64,000 nucleotides of DNA from Pseudoxanthomonas winnipegensis (GCF_004283755.1 NZ_SHMH01000005.1:62001-126000), one strand, 5' to 3'; shown: positions 8,309-20,475, counted from the stretch's first letter. The notes: generated by a model from the letters alone, not told the origin. A program made the numbers and translations.

Positions 8309-10423
8309 TCAGGTCGGGATCGGCCCCGGCGTCCGGCTGTCAGGCGATCCCACGTCCTGGCATTTCTCGAAGAAGCCGCACGCCTCCTCGGCCGGCATCG
8401 GACGGCCCAGCAGATAGCCCTGCAGCAGGGTGCAGCCCAGCTCGGTGAGCAGGGACTGCTGGGCCGGGGTTTCCACGCCCTCGGCGATGACCTGCAGCCC
8501 CAGCGAATGGCCCAGCGCGATGATGGCCGATACGATGGCGGCATCGTCGCCACCGCGCTCGAGGTCCTGCACGAAGCCGCGATCGATCTTCAGTTCGCTG
8601 GCTGGCAGCTTCTTCAGATACAGCAGGCTCGAGTATCCGGTGCCGAAATCGTCGATGGAGATGCTCACGCCCATCTCCACCAGCCGCTGCAGGATCGCCA
8701 GGCTGGCCTCCGCATCGTGCATGGCCATCGATTCGGTGATCTCCAGTACCAGCGCGCTGGCCGGCAGGCCGTGGCGGCGCAGGGCCTGCGCCACATCCTG
8801 GTAGAGCTGGTCGGAATGGAACTGGTTGGGCGAGAGGTTCACCGCCACGCTCTGCACCTCCAGGTCCTGGGCGCGCCACTGGGCGAGCTGGCGGCAGGCC
8901 TCGTCCAGCACCCAGCGGCCCAGCTCGATGATCAGGCCGGACCGCTCGGCCAGCGCGATGAAGTCGCCGGGCATGATCAGCCCGCGCTGCGGATGCTGCC
9001 AGCGCACCAGCGCCTCCACCCCGATCACCGGCCCGTCCGGTGCGCGCAGCTTGGGCTGGTAGTGCAGGCGCAGCTCGTTGCGCTGCAGGCCGCGGCGCAG
9101 ATCCTGGATCAGCGCGATGCGCGCATGCGCGCCGTGGTTCATGCCCGGCTCGAACAGCTGGTAGCCGTTGCGGCCGCGCTCCTTGACCGCGTACATCGCC
9201 GCATCGGCGTTGGCCAGCAGGTCGTGGGCGACGGTGCCGTGCTCGGGATACAGCGCCGCGCCGATGCTGGCCGACACGGCGATCTCGCCGCGGTCCAGCT
9301 CCAGCGGCACGCTGGCCAGCTCCATCAGCAGCTCGGCGATGCGCATCGCGTCCTGCGGCGCCTCGATCGTGCTGAGCACCACGAACTCATCGCCGCCGAG
9401 CCGGGCGATGGTGGCGTGCGGCGAGAGGCGCCTGACCAGCTGCGAGGAGAACTGCAGCAGCAGCCGGTCGCCGATCTGGTGGCCGTAGGCGTCGTTGATG
9501 CCCTTGAAGCCGTCCAGGTCGACGAACAGCAGGGCGAAGCGCCCGCCCTCCCGCTCGGCCGCCGCGATGGCCTCGCCCAGCCGCTCCTCCAGCAGGATGC
9601 GGTTGGGCAGGCTGGTCAGGCCATCGTGCAGGGCCAGATGGCTCAGTTCGCTGTTGGCCTTGGCCAGCGAGGCGGCCAGCAGCGCGGTGCGGTCCTGCAG
9701 GCGCCGGTCCAGCACCGAGGTCATCAGCGCGATGCCCAGGATGGCGAAGGTCGCCATGCCGATCAGCGCCGCTAGCACCGGCGGGGTCAGGCCGTTGTGC
9801 AGGGCGGCGCCGCACACGCTTCCGGCCGGGAAGCGCGCCGCCGCCATGCCGGTGTAGTGCATGCCGGCGATGGCCAGGCCCATGACGCTGGCGGCCGCCA
9901 GGCGCCACGGCAGCAGGTGGCTGAGGCGCTCGCTGCGCAGCCGGAAGAAGATCCACAGCGCCGCGGTGGCCGCCGCGATGGCGATCAGCACCGACAGGGC
10001 GAACCACAGCGGGTCGTAGTCGATCCCCGGCTGCATGCGCATGGCGGCCATGCCCACGTAATGCATGGCGGCGATGCCCACGCCCATGATCGTCCCGCCG
10101 CCGAACAGCTGGCTGGCCGGCAGGGTCTCGCGGGTCACCATCCACAGCGCATAGGCCGAGGCCACCACCGCGATCAGCAGCGAATACAGCGTGATCAGCA
10201 GGTCGTAGCCCTGCGGGATGGGCAGGCGGAAGGCGGTCATGCCGATGAAGTGCATCGACCAGATGCCGAAGCCCATCGCGCAGGCGCCGCAGACCAGCCA
10301 GCCGCGCGCGGCCCGGCCGCTGCTGGCGGCGATGCGCCCGGTGAGGTTCAGCGCCACATACGAGGCGAAGGCGGCCACGATGAAGGACGCGACCACCAGC
10401 AGAGGGTTGTAGATACCGGACAT
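8309..10423 (-). CDS. MHYT-GGDEF-EAL cyclic-di-GMP signalling protein
   Basis: A 704-residue membrane protein. The N-terminal ~245 residues are a seven-helix MHYT sensor with the metal-binding repeats MHFIGMTAF, MHYVGMAAM and MHYTGMAAA; this domain is thought to sense gases or redox through bound metal. A GGDEF domain follows with intact active site RLGGDEFVVLS, then an EAL domain with GVEALVRW, an NLSPNQ-type segment, and DDFGTGYSSLLYL plus KIDRGFV. Key residues of both enzymes appear present, so it could make or break cyclic-di-GMP; many such dual proteins act mainly as phosphodiesterases. Architecture matches YkoW-like and Pseudomonas MucR/NbdA proteins. The 227-base gap before gcvP holds one terminator. 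Confidence 0.93.
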   Translation of the reverse strand: MSGIYNPLLVVASFIVAAFASYVALNLTGRIAASSGRAARGWLVCGACAMGFGIWSMHFIGMTAFRLPIPQGYDLLITLYSLLIAVVASAYALWMVTRETLPASQLFGGGTIMGVGIAAMHYVGMAAMRMQPGIDYDPLWFALSVLIAIAAATAALWIFFRLRSERLSHLLPWRLAAASVMGLAIAGMHYTGMAAARFPAGSVCGAALHNGLTPPVLAALIGMATFAILGIALMTSVLDRRLQDRTALLAASLAKANSELSHLALHDGLTSLPNRILLEERLGEAIAAAEREGGRFALLFVDLDGFKGINDAYGHQIGDRLLLQFSSQLVRRLSPHATIARLGGDEFVVLSTIEAPQDAMRIAELLMELASVPLELDRGEIAVSASIGAALYPEHGTVAHDLLANADAAMYAVKERGRNGYQLFEPGMNHGAHARIALIQDLRRGLQRNELRLHYQPKLRAPDGPVIGVEALVRWQHPQRGLIMPGDFIALAERSGLIIELGRWVLDEACRQLAQWRAQDLEVQSVAVNLSPNQFHSDQLYQDVAQALRRHGLPASALVLEITESMAMHDAEASLAILQRLVEMGVSISIDDFGTGYSSLLYLKKLPASELKIDRGFVQDLERGGDDAAIVSAIIALGHSLGLQVIAEGVETPAQQSLLTELGCTLLQGYLLGRPMPAEEACGFFEKCQDVGSPDSRTPGPIPT

Positions 10424-10603
10424 GCGACTGACGAATTCGGCTCGGGGGAGGGCACCGCGACCAGCCGGTCAAGCAAGGTCCATGCCGATCCCGGCGCGTC
10501 CCGTGCGGGCTGGATCAGGCGGTCGCACGCCCCCTCGAGCCTGCCGGAGCCCGGCGGAATGTGACCTGGCGCGTCATCGCCCTGTGACACCGCCCGCAAC
10601 GAG

Positions 10604-10625
10604 AAGCCCCGCCGAGGCGGGGCTT
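10604..10625 (-). terminator. Terminator of gcvP
   Basis: A perfect 10-bp stem (AAGCCCCGCC / GGCGGGGCTT) with a 2-base spacer lies 26 bases past the gcvP stop. Its AT-rich stem base fits a Rho-independent terminator; it could also serve as a boundary for the upstream region of the MHYT gene. Confidence 0.7.
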
Positions 10626-10650
10626 TCGTGGTCTCGACCCGGGCCTGGGA

Positions 10651-13530
<2,880 letters not shown>

Positions 13531-13651
13531 GGCAGGCATCCGAAGAAGAGGGCACGCGGGATGGAACGGACCTCCCCTCCTGGCCGCGTCCCCCCGCGCG
13601 AAGCGGAGGTCCGGCGCCGGCCTGCGGCCTGACCGCGGGCAACGTCGCCGG

Positions 13652-13671
13652 GTTCCCGCTTGCGCGGGAAC
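13652..13671. repeat. GTTCCC/GGGAAC palindrome in the gcvP leader
   Basis: GTTCCCGCTTGCGCGGGAAC is a near-perfect palindrome of the dispersed ATTCCC/GTTCCC family, placed between the riboswitch and the gcvP start. In the leader RNA it would form a stable hairpin downstream of the aptamers. Confidence 0.65.
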
Positions 13672-13700
13672 GACGAGCGGATGGAAGCATCCTCTCGCGC

Positions 13701-13900
13701 CCCTCTGTCCTTCTGCCTGAGAGTTTGGAGGCGCGCTGGACTGCGCCTTGTGCCCCTTCGGCGCCGGCGCCGACCCTTGCGGGCGGCCGGTCTCTCCAGA
13801 GTGTGTGCTGCCTGCGGTGGTATCGGGCCTGAGCGATTACGGGCGTTGCGCCTTCGGCAGCGGTGCGGGCCTGGCATGGCCCCGCGCCGCTTCTCCCACC
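13701..13900 (-). ncRNA. Tandem glycine riboswitch
   Basis: On the minus strand the leader holds two glycine aptamers. The downstream one (about 13701-13803) has GGAGAG, a CCGAAGGGG-type bulge and the signature AAACTCTCAGGCAGAAGGAC. The upstream one (about 13811-13900) has GGGAGAAG, GCCGAAGGCGCAAC and CGCTCAGGCCCGATACCACCG. This is the classical two-aptamer arrangement in front of glycine cleavage genes, which turns expression on when glycine is abundant. No clear intrinsic terminator was found beyond it, so control may be at translation (inference). Confidence 0.9.
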
Positions 13901-13915
13901 TGTGTTGCCCTGGCG

Positions 13916-13921
13916 ATTATA
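13916..13921 (-). promoter_or_regulatory. Minus-10 box of the gcvP promoter
   Basis: A perfect TATAAT on the minus strand lies about 16 bases upstream of the first glycine aptamer, at the spacing expected for transcription to begin just before the riboswitch. The matching -35 (about 13939-13944) is weak. Confidence 0.6.
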
Positions 13922-14015
13922 CGGGCCGGGGACGGGTGCGTATCGCCTGCGGCAGCGCGAGCCGGGCGAGCCCTGTTCAGTGCCGTGCGGCAAGACGCTG
14001 TGCGCAGCGCCTATC

Positions 14016-15368
14016 ATGAGCGCCAACCCGCCTTCCTTCCCCGTCACGCCGCGCCCTGCGCGCGGCGCGCCCGCCGTGCCGTCCGCGCGGCAGGCCCCCG
14101 CTTTCCCGGACCCCCGCATGCCGTTGCCCGCCACCTCGACCCGCCGTCTCGCCCTGCTGCTGGCGGGGCTGGCGATGTTCGGCCCGTTCTCCATCGACAC
14201 GATCTTCCCGGCCTTCCCGCAGCTGGCCCAGCGCCTGGGCGTGGACCAGACCGCGGTGCAGCAGACCGTCAGCGTCTATCTGCTGGCCTATGGCGTGATG
14301 AGCCTGGCCCATGGCGCGCTGTCCGACGCGTTCGGGCGGCGGCGGGTGATCCTGGCCGGGCTGTGCGTGTTCGTGGCCGCCTCGGCCGGCTGCGCGCTGT
14401 CGCGCGATCTGGGCACGCTGCTGCTGTTCCGCGCGCTGCAGGGCTTCTCGGCCGGCGCCGGCATGATCGTCGGGCGCGCGGTGATCCGCGACCTCTACGC
14501 CGGCCCGCTGGCGCAGCGGCTGATGAGCCAGGTGTCGATGATCTTCGGCATCGCCCCGGCCATCGCGCCGATCATGGGCGGCTGGATCCTGGGCACTGGC
14601 CTGGGCTGGCCGATGATCTTCTGGTTCCTGATGGTCTTCGGCCTGCTGCTGTTGCTGGCCACCGCGGCCTGGCTGCCCGAGACCCTGCCCGTGGACGCGC
14701 GCACGCCGCTGTCGCCGCGCGGGCTGGCGCGGCGCTATGCCTCGATCGGGCTGGACCGGCGCTTCCAGCGGCTGGCCGCGTCCGGCGCGCTGGCCTTCGG
14801 CGGGGTCTTCCTCTACATCGCCTCGGCGCCGGTGTTCGTGCTCGAACTGCTGGGCAAGACCGAGCAGGAGTTCGCCTGGCTGTTCCTGCCCACCATCGGC
14901 GGCATGACCCTGGGCGCGTGGCTGTCCGGGCGCATGGCCGGCAGGATGAAGCCCGCCACCCAGGCGCGGCTGGGCTTCGTCTGCTGCGGCGTGTCCGGCG
15001 TGGCCAGCATCGTCTACGCGCTGCTGGCGCCGCGCCTGCAGGTGCCGTGGGCGGTGCTGCCGATCTTCGTGGCCGGCACCGGCATGGGCCTGGTGTTCCC
15101 GATCCTGGCGCTGGCCGTGCTGGACCTGTACCCGCATCAGCGCGGCCTGGCGTCCTCGCTGCAGGCCTTCGTGCAACTGATGGTCAGCGCGCTGGTCGCC
15201 GGCGTGGTCTCGCCGCTGGTGGCGCATCACCCGGTCAAGCTGGCGCTGGCCGCCAGTGCCTTCTTCCTGGCCGGCTGGCTGTGCTGGAAGGCCGACCGCC
15301 GCGCCGGCCGCCGCCTGCCGCGCCAGGACGCGATCACCCCGCGCCTGGAGCCGCAGGACAACGTCTAA
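14016..15368 (+). CDS. Bcr/CflA family MFS drug-resistance transporter
   Basis: A 450-residue major-facilitator exporter with about 12 membrane helices. It carries the Bcr/CflA hallmarks FGPFSIDTIFPAFPQLA in helix 1, the loop motif GALSDAFGRRRVILAG, and the FSAGAGMIVGRAVIRDLY segment of helix 4/5. The family expels bicyclomycin, chloramphenicol and similar compounds by proton antiport in the inner membrane. ATG 14016 gives a 34-residue Pro/Ala-rich leader; ATG 14118 (MPLPATSTRRLALLL) would give 416 residues and is closer to the usual family length, so the true start may be there. Divergent from gcvP with the riboswitch between them. The last gene before a convergent repair operon. Confidence 0.85.
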   Translation: MSANPPSFPVTPRPARGAPAVPSARQAPAFPDPRMPLPATSTRRLALLLAGLAMFGPFSIDTIFPAFPQLAQRLGVDQTAVQQTVSVYLLAYGVMSLAHGALSDAFGRRRVILAGLCVFVAASAGCALSRDLGTLLLFRALQGFSAGAGMIVGRAVIRDLYAGPLAQRLMSQVSMIFGIAPAIAPIMGGWILGTGLGWPMIFWFLMVFGLLLLLATAAWLPETLPVDARTPLSPRGLARRYASIGLDRRFQRLAASGALAFGGVFLYIASAPVFVLELLGKTEQEFAWLFLPTIGGMTLGAWLSGRMAGRMKPATQARLGFVCCGVSGVASIVYALLAPRLQVPWAVLPIFVAGTGMGLVFPILALAVLDLYPHQRGLASSLQAFVQLMVSALVAGVVSPLVAHHPVKLALAASAFFLAGWLCWKADRRAGRRLPRQDAITPRLEPQDNV

Positions 15369-15385
15369 ACGCCAGGCACGCCCGC

Positions 15386-16033
15386 TCAGGCCGGCGGCAG
15401 CGCGATCGCCTGGCCCTCGACGCAGGCGATCAGCCGCTCGCCCGGGGCCAGGTCCGGCACCACGCCGGCGGTGAACTGCGAGAACGCCGGCAGCACCGTC
15501 ATCTCCTGGCGCAGCAGGAAGGCCGGCCAGCGCACCGTGGTGCCCGGCGCCTTGAACACCGGATGCAGATGGCCGCACAGCACGTGCCGCTGCGGATCGG
15601 GCTGAGGGTGGTGGCGCAGCACGAACGGCCCGTCCTCGACGCTGTCGGGAAACACCTCGAAGCCCAGGTCGGCGGCGGCGTCCAGGTCGCGGTCGTGGTT
15701 GCCGGCCAGCGCGATCACGCGCAGGTGATGGTGCTGGCGCCGCCACCGGTCCACATGTCCGCGCCAGCTGGCCTGCGGCGCCGGGCCGTGCAGCACGTCG
15801 CCCAGCACCCACAGCTCGTGCGCGCCGGTGTGTTCGACCAGCGCCGCCAGCCGGGCCAGGTCGTGGTGGGTGCCGCCGCTGGGCAGGGCGATGCCGGCGC
15901 GACGGAAGATGTCGCCCTTGCCCAGGTGCAGGTCGGCGATCAGCAGGCGCCGGCGCGCGGGCCAGTACAGCGCCCGGTCGCCCAGGGCGCGCATCGGTTC
16001 ACCGGCCAGCATCAGGTCCAGCTCAACGGCCAT
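15386..16033 (-). CDS. pdeM: Ligase-associated metallophosphoesterase PdeM
   Basis: A 215-residue calcineurin-like phosphoesterase of the PdeM type, the last gene of the ligase-associated DNA repair cluster. Metal-site motifs: IADLHLGKG, LGDVLHG, LAGNHDRD and CGHLHP. Members are predicted to process DNA ends during ligase/helicase-linked repair. It starts 11 bases before the end of the helicase gene (overlapping frames), so translation is probably coupled. Length is normal for the family. Confidence 0.9.
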   Translation of the reverse strand: MAVELDLMLAGEPMRALGDRALYWPARRRLLIADLHLGKGDIFRRAGIALPSGGTHHDLARLAALVEHTGAHELWVLGDVLHGPAPQASWRGHVDRWRRQHHHLRVIALAGNHDRDLDAAADLGFEVFPDSVEDGPFVLRHHPQPDPQRHVLCGHLHPVFKAPGTTVRWPAFLLRQEMTVLPAFSQFTAGVVPDLAPGERLIACVEGQAIALPPA

Positions 16034-18818
16034 GCTTGCGTTCCAGCTGCTGCGCGGCGCGCTGCACGCGCGTACTCCAGTCCTCGGTGCTGAGCTGCCC
16101 GCGCAGGCTCTCGGCCCATAGCGGGAAAGACAACGGCGTCAGGCTGGCCGGGGCGCACAGCCGCAGCTGGCGCCGGGCGCAATCGTGCAGGGTGTCGGTG
16201 AGGCGGTCCAGTTCCAGCACGCCGCTGAACAGCTCGCGCTGGGCCTGGTGCAGCAGCAGGTGGTCGGGGTCGTGGCGGTTCAGCACGTCGAACAGCAGCC
16301 CGCTGGAGGCCTGCAGCTGGCGCATGCTGCGCGGCGTCTTGCCGGGCAGGGACGGCGGCAGCAGGCCGGCCACGCGCGCGATCTCGCGGAACTGGCGGCG
16401 CGCCAGCTCGCCCAGGTTGAGGCTGGCGGTGAGGTCCTCCAACAGCCGCGCGGGCGAGAGCAGGGCGCGCAGGGTGTCCTCTTCCAGCTCGACCGCATTG
16501 GCGGGCGAGAGCACCAGCCCGTAGTCGTTGGCGGCGAAGGCGAAGGTGTTGGCGTGCAGCCGGCCCCAGCGCAGCGCCAGCAGCGCGGCCAGGCCCTCGT
16601 GCACCTGGCGTCCGGCGAAGGGGTACAGGAACACGTGCAGGCCATCGCGCGCCTTGACCCGCTCGCACAGCAGGCTGCCCGGCGCGGGCAGGGCGGACAG
16701 GCGCGCCTGCAGGGACAGCAGCGGGGCGATCGCGCGCAGCTCCGGCGCGCTGTGGTCGCCGCCGAAGACGGCCTCCACCTCGTGCCCCAGTTCGGAGGAC
16801 AGCGGCATGCGTCCGCCCATCCACTTGGGCACGGTGCCGTCGCCGCGCTTGGCCACGCGCACGTAGGCGGTCATGTCTTCCAGGCGCACCAGTTCCAGCG
16901 TGCGGCCGGCGAACTGGAAGCGGTCGCCGCGCCGCAGGCGGCCGACGAACTGTTCCTCGATCGAGCCCAGCCCGCCGCCGCGCAGGAACTTCACCTGCAC
17001 CGCGCCGTCGCTGGTGATGGTGCCGATGGACAGCCGGTGGCGCAGGGCGACCTTGCGGTCGTGCACGCGGTAGACGCCATCCTCGTCGCGCACCACCTTG
17101 TGGAAATCCGGGTAGCGGTCCAGCGCGCTGCCGCCGCGTTCGATGAAGTCCAGCACCGCGCGCCAGGTGACCTCGTCCAGCGCGGCGAAGGCCTGGGTGG
17201 TGCGTACCTCGGCCAGCAGCGCGTCCGCCTCGAAGCCGCCGCCCAGCGCCAGGGTGACGCAGTGCTGGGCCAGCACGTCCAGCGACAGGCGCGGGGCGTG
17301 GCGCGGCTCGATCGCGTTGCGGGCGATGGCCTGGCGCGCGGCGGCGTATTCGACCAGTTCCAGCGCGTGGGTCGGCACGCACACCACATGGCCGGCCTCG
17401 CCCGGACGATGGCGTGCGCGGCCGGCGCGCTGCAGCAGGCGCGCGATGCCCTTGGGGCTGCCGACCTGCAGCACCTGGTCCACCGCCGGGAAGTCCACGC
17501 CCAGGTCCAGGCTGGAGGTGGCCACCACGCAGCGCAGCGTGCCGGCGCGCAGGCCGGCCTCGGCCTGCGCGCGCAGCTTGGGGCCGAGCGAGCCGTGGTG
17601 CAGGGCCAGGGTCTCCAGCGCCTCGGGCCAGACCGAGGCCAGCGCCTGGTGCCAGAGCTCGGCCTGCGCGCGGGTATTGGTGAACACCAGGCTGGTGCGC
17701 ACCGACATCAGCTTGTCCAGCACGCGCGCCAGCTGCGCCAGGCCCAGATGGCCCGACCACGGGAAGCGCTCGCCGGCCTTGGGCCGCAGGGTCTCGATCA
17801 CCAGGGTGCGGGGGCGGACGCCGGAGACGAGTGCAAAGCCGGGGTCAGGAGCCGGGGACCGTGAGCCAGGGGCTGAAGCAGGCGCATGGGCCTGCTCGGT
17901 GGCCGTGACGCGCGCGGCGAGCGCTTTCTCTGGCCCCTGGCCGCTGGCCTCCGGCCCCACTTCCACCGGCATCAACGCCCCCGCAGCCTCCTCCAGATTC
18001 CCCAGCGTCGCCGACAGTCCCCAGGTCTTCATGCGCGGCGAGAGCGCGCGCAGGCGGGCCAGTGCCAGCTGCAGCAGCACGCCGCGCTTGTTGGGCAGCA
18101 GTTCGTGCCATTCGTCGACGATGACCGCGCGGATCTGGCGCAGCTGGGGCGCGGTGTCGGGATAGGACAGCAGCAGGGCCAGCGACTCGGGCGTGGTCAC
18201 CAGCACGTCCAGCTTGCCGGCGCGGGCCAAGCGCTTGTCGTGCGCGCTGGCATCGCCGGTGCGCTGGCCGACCTGCCAGTCCAGGCCGACGCCGGCGATG
18301 GCCTCGCTCAGGGCGCGGGTGGTGTCGGCGGCGAGCGCCTTGAGCGGGGTGATCCACAGCACCTGGAGGGGGCGGACGCGATTGTTCTTCTTTCTGGGGG
18401 GCGGGGTGGGTTCTGCTTCCTCGCGGTTGGAAGAAGAGCCCTTGGGCGTCGCCGCTGTCTGAAGCGCTAGTTCAGCAGGCAGATCTGGTGCGGTTGCGCT
18501 TCTTGTCTTCGGGCGCACCCTCACCCCAACCCCTCTCCCGGGCGGAGAGGAGCTTGCGGCGGCTTCTTGCAGGGCTTCGAGCAGCGGGCCGCCGAAGGCG
18601 GCCAGGGTCTTGCCGCTGCCGGTCGGGGTGTGCAGCAGGCCGGAGCGGCCGGCCAGGTAGTGCTGCCAGACCTCGCGCTGGAACGGCAGCGGCTTCCAGC
18701 CGCGCGTGCCCAGCCAGGCCTGCAGCGGCGCGTCGAAGGCGCGCGCGCGCGTCGGGCGCGTCGCCTTCGGCTGCGCCTTGTCGGTGCGGCCGGTGGCCGC
18801 GGTCTTGCGGGGCGTCAC
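16023..18818 (-). CDS. Ligase-associated DEXH-box helicase (Lhr-like)
   Basis: A 931-residue superfamily 2 helicase. Motifs in order: Q-region PLPFQREVW, Walker A LHTPTGSGKT, Ib TTPESLALLLS, DEXH box VIVDEWHEL, motif III WGLSATLGN, motif V VATSSLDLGVDFP and VI QRAGRARHRPGE, then an Lhr-type C-terminal domain. Start is GTG 18818, whose GTGA overlaps the ligase stop. It probably unwinds DNA for the ATP ligase. Two stretches look foreign: about 60 residues between Walker A and Ib, encoded around 18372-18562, and about 45 residues after motif III, encoded around 17815-17965. Both correspond to dispersed-repeat-like DNA read in frame, and neither interrupts a motif. Confidence 0.9.
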   Translation of the reverse strand: MTPRKTAATGRTDKAQPKATRPTRARAFDAPLQAWLGTRGWKPLPFQREVWQHYLAGRSGLLHTPTGSGKTLAAFGGPLLEALQEAAASSSPPGRGVGVRVRPKTRSATAPDLPAELALQTAATPKGSSSNREEAEPTPPPRKKNNRVRPLQVLWITPLKALAADTTRALSEAIAGVGLDWQVGQRTGDASAHDKRLARAGKLDVLVTTPESLALLLSYPDTAPQLRQIRAVIVDEWHELLPNKRGVLLQLALARLRALSPRMKTWGLSATLGNLEEAAGALMPVEVGPEASGQGPEKALAARVTATEQAHAPASAPGSRSPAPDPGFALVSGVRPRTLVIETLRPKAGERFPWSGHLGLAQLARVLDKLMSVRTSLVFTNTRAQAELWHQALASVWPEALETLALHHGSLGPKLRAQAEAGLRAGTLRCVVATSSLDLGVDFPAVDQVLQVGSPKGIARLLQRAGRARHRPGEAGHVVCVPTHALELVEYAAARQAIARNAIEPRHAPRLSLDVLAQHCVTLALGGGFEADALLAEVRTTQAFAALDEVTWRAVLDFIERGGSALDRYPDFHKVVRDEDGVYRVHDRKVALRHRLSIGTITSDGAVQVKFLRGGGLGSIEEQFVGRLRRGDRFQFAGRTLELVRLEDMTAYVRVAKRGDGTVPKWMGGRMPLSSELGHEVEAVFGGDHSAPELRAIAPLLSLQARLSALPAPGSLLCERVKARDGLHVFLYPFAGRQVHEGLAALLALRWGRLHANTFAFAANDYGLVLSPANAVELEEDTLRALLSPARLLEDLTASLNLGELARRQFREIARVAGLLPPSLPGKTPRSMRQLQASSGLLFDVLNRHDPDHLLLHQAQRELFSGVLELDRLTDTLHDCARRQLRLCAPASLTPLSFPLWAESLRGQLSTEDWSTRVQRAAQQLERKHGR
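17838..17957. repeat. G-rich foldback element inside the helicase gene
   Basis: The left arm is built from GGGGTCAGGAGCCGGGGACC-like units. The right arm, read on the other strand, is GGGGCCGGAGGCC followed by AGCGGCCAGGGGCCAGAG. Together they form a loose inverted repeat around a 40-base centre. The arms repeat an 8-base theme (GGGGCCAG). The helicase reads through the element in frame after its SAT motif. Confidence 0.5.
18518..18555. repeat. CTCACCCCAACCCCTCTCCC-type repeat inside the helicase gene
   Basis: The stretch CCTCACCCCAACCCCTCTCC continues into a short palindrome (CCTCTCCC / GGAGAGG). It resembles a repeat common in intergenic regions of Xanthomonads and other proteobacteria (from memory). 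Here it lies within the coding frame of the helicase and encodes part of the extra segment between Walker A and motif Ib. Confidence 0.55.
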
Positions 18819-20419
18819 CGCGCCAGCGCCTTGAGGTCTTCCAGCCGGTCGGCCTGCGCCATCGGCTTGTCGTGGCGCCAGCGCAGGATGCGCGGGAAGC
18901 GCGTGGCCACACCGGACTTGTGCCGCTTGCTCAGGTTGACCGCCTCGAAGCCCAGTTCGAACACGTGGTGCGGCGTGACCGCGCGCACCGGCCCGAAGCG
19001 CTCGGTGGTGTGCGCGCGGATCCAGCTGTCCAGCTTGAGGATCTCCGTATCGTCCAGCCCCGAATACGCCTTGGCTACCGGCACCAGTGTGTCGCCGTCC
19101 CACAGGCCGAAGGTATAGTCGGTGTACAGCGTGCTGCGCCGGCCGTGACCGGCCTGGGCGTAGAGCAGCACCGCATCGATGGTCAGCGGATCGATCTTCC
19201 ACTTCCACCAGTCGCCGCGCCGGCGGCCGCCCTGGTAGGTGGAACTGCCGCGCTTGAGCATCAGCCCCTCCACGCCGCGCGTGCGCGAATCCTCGCGCAG
19301 CCGCGCGGCGGCCTCCCAGTCGGCGGCCTGGACCTGCGGGGACAGGACGATGCGCGGATCGGCGTGCGCGGTGAGCAGCTGTTCCAGCAGGGCGCGGCGC
19401 TGGTCCAGCGGCTGCTCGCGCAGGTCTTCGCCGTCCAGCTCTAGCAGGTCGTAGGCCTGCACGCGCGCGGGCGTGTCGGCCAGCGTCTTGGCGCCGGGCT
19501 TGCGACGCTGGATGCGGGTCTGCAGCGCGGTGAAGGGCAGCGGCGCGTCTTCGCCGGCGCGCCAGGCCAGCAGCTCGCCATCGATCACGCAGTCGCGCGG
19601 CAGCGTGGCCGCGGCCGCTTCGATCTCCGGGAAGCGGCCGTCCAGGCGCTCCTCGCCGCGCGACCACAGCGCCACCTCGCCGTGGCGGCGGATCAGCTGC
19701 AGGCGGATGCCGTCCCATTTCCATTCCAGGCGCCAGTGGCCGATGTCGCCCAGCGATCCGACCTCGGCCTCCAGCGGCGAGGCCAGAAAGAACGGATACG
19801 GCTGCTGGCGATCGCCAGGCAGTTCCTCGTCGGAAAGCAGATCCTGGAGGAACTGCGGCGTCGGCGCCCAGGTCCCGAGCATGCGCTGGGCGATGCGTGC
19901 GATGTCGATGCCGCTCATTTCCGCCAGCGCCTGCTGCACAAGACGCTGCGACACGCCCACGCGCAGCGCGCCGGTGAGCAGCTTGTTGAACACCAGCCGC
20001 TGCGCGTAGGGCAGGGCATGCCAGGCCTCGACGATGACCGCGCGGCGCACGGCTTCGTCCCGGTTGGCCACCGGCAGCAGACGCTCCTCGATCCATTCGG
20101 CCAGGCCCACGTCCGGCGGCGGGGCGGCCGGGTCGTCCAGCAGCAGCGCCAGGGTCTCGGCCAGGTCGCCGACGTGGTCGTAGCTGTCGTCCACCAGCCA
20201 GTCCGGCGTGGCCGATTCCTGCGCGATCCACGCACGCAGCTCGCCGGTTCCGGCGATCTTCTGCCGCGGGCCGGTGATCTTGCCGCCGGCCAGCAGGTAC
20301 AGGGCCCACACCGCATCGCGCGGCGGCGCATCGCGGAAATAGGCGATCAGCGCCGCGCGCTTGTCCAGCGTGGCGGTGCTCTCGTCCAGCGCCTTGTACA
20401 GCTCGGCAAAGCGCTTCAT
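18815..20419 (-). CDS. ATP-dependent DNA ligase of the ligase-associated repair cluster
   Basis: A 534-residue ATP-dependent DNA ligase (LigB/LigC-like bacterial type). The N-terminal ~200 residues form the helical DNA-binding domain. The adenylation domain holds motif I LEWKWDGIRLQLI with the AMP-accepting lysine, III DCVIDGELLAW, IV VEGLMLKRG and V DWWKWKIDPLTIDAVLLY. The OB fold follows to the C-terminus. It seals nicks as a repair enzyme beside the NAD-dependent LigA, which also lies in this window. Its stop overlaps the helicase start. The 181-base gap to the exonuclease gene upstream holds a REP-like palindrome. Confidence 0.93.
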   Translation of the reverse strand: MKRFAELYKALDESTATLDKRAALIAYFRDAPPRDAVWALYLLAGGKITGPRQKIAGTGELRAWIAQESATPDWLVDDSYDHVGDLAETLALLLDDPAAPPPDVGLAEWIEERLLPVANRDEAVRRAVIVEAWHALPYAQRLVFNKLLTGALRVGVSQRLVQQALAEMSGIDIARIAQRMLGTWAPTPQFLQDLLSDEELPGDRQQPYPFFLASPLEAEVGSLGDIGHWRLEWKWDGIRLQLIRRHGEVALWSRGEERLDGRFPEIEAAAATLPRDCVIDGELLAWRAGEDAPLPFTALQTRIQRRKPGAKTLADTPARVQAYDLLELDGEDLREQPLDQRRALLEQLLTAHADPRIVLSPQVQAADWEAAARLREDSRTRGVEGLMLKRGSSTYQGGRRRGDWWKWKIDPLTIDAVLLYAQAGHGRRSTLYTDYTFGLWDGDTLVPVAKAYSGLDDTEILKLDSWIRAHTTERFGPVRAVTPHHVFELGFEAVNLSKRHKSGVATRFPRILRWRHDKPMAQADRLEDLKALAR

Positions 20420-20475
20420 GCCAGCCTCCGGCCAGGCACGTCCATCTCTTCGTTCTCGCGCATCCCCACCGCGTC

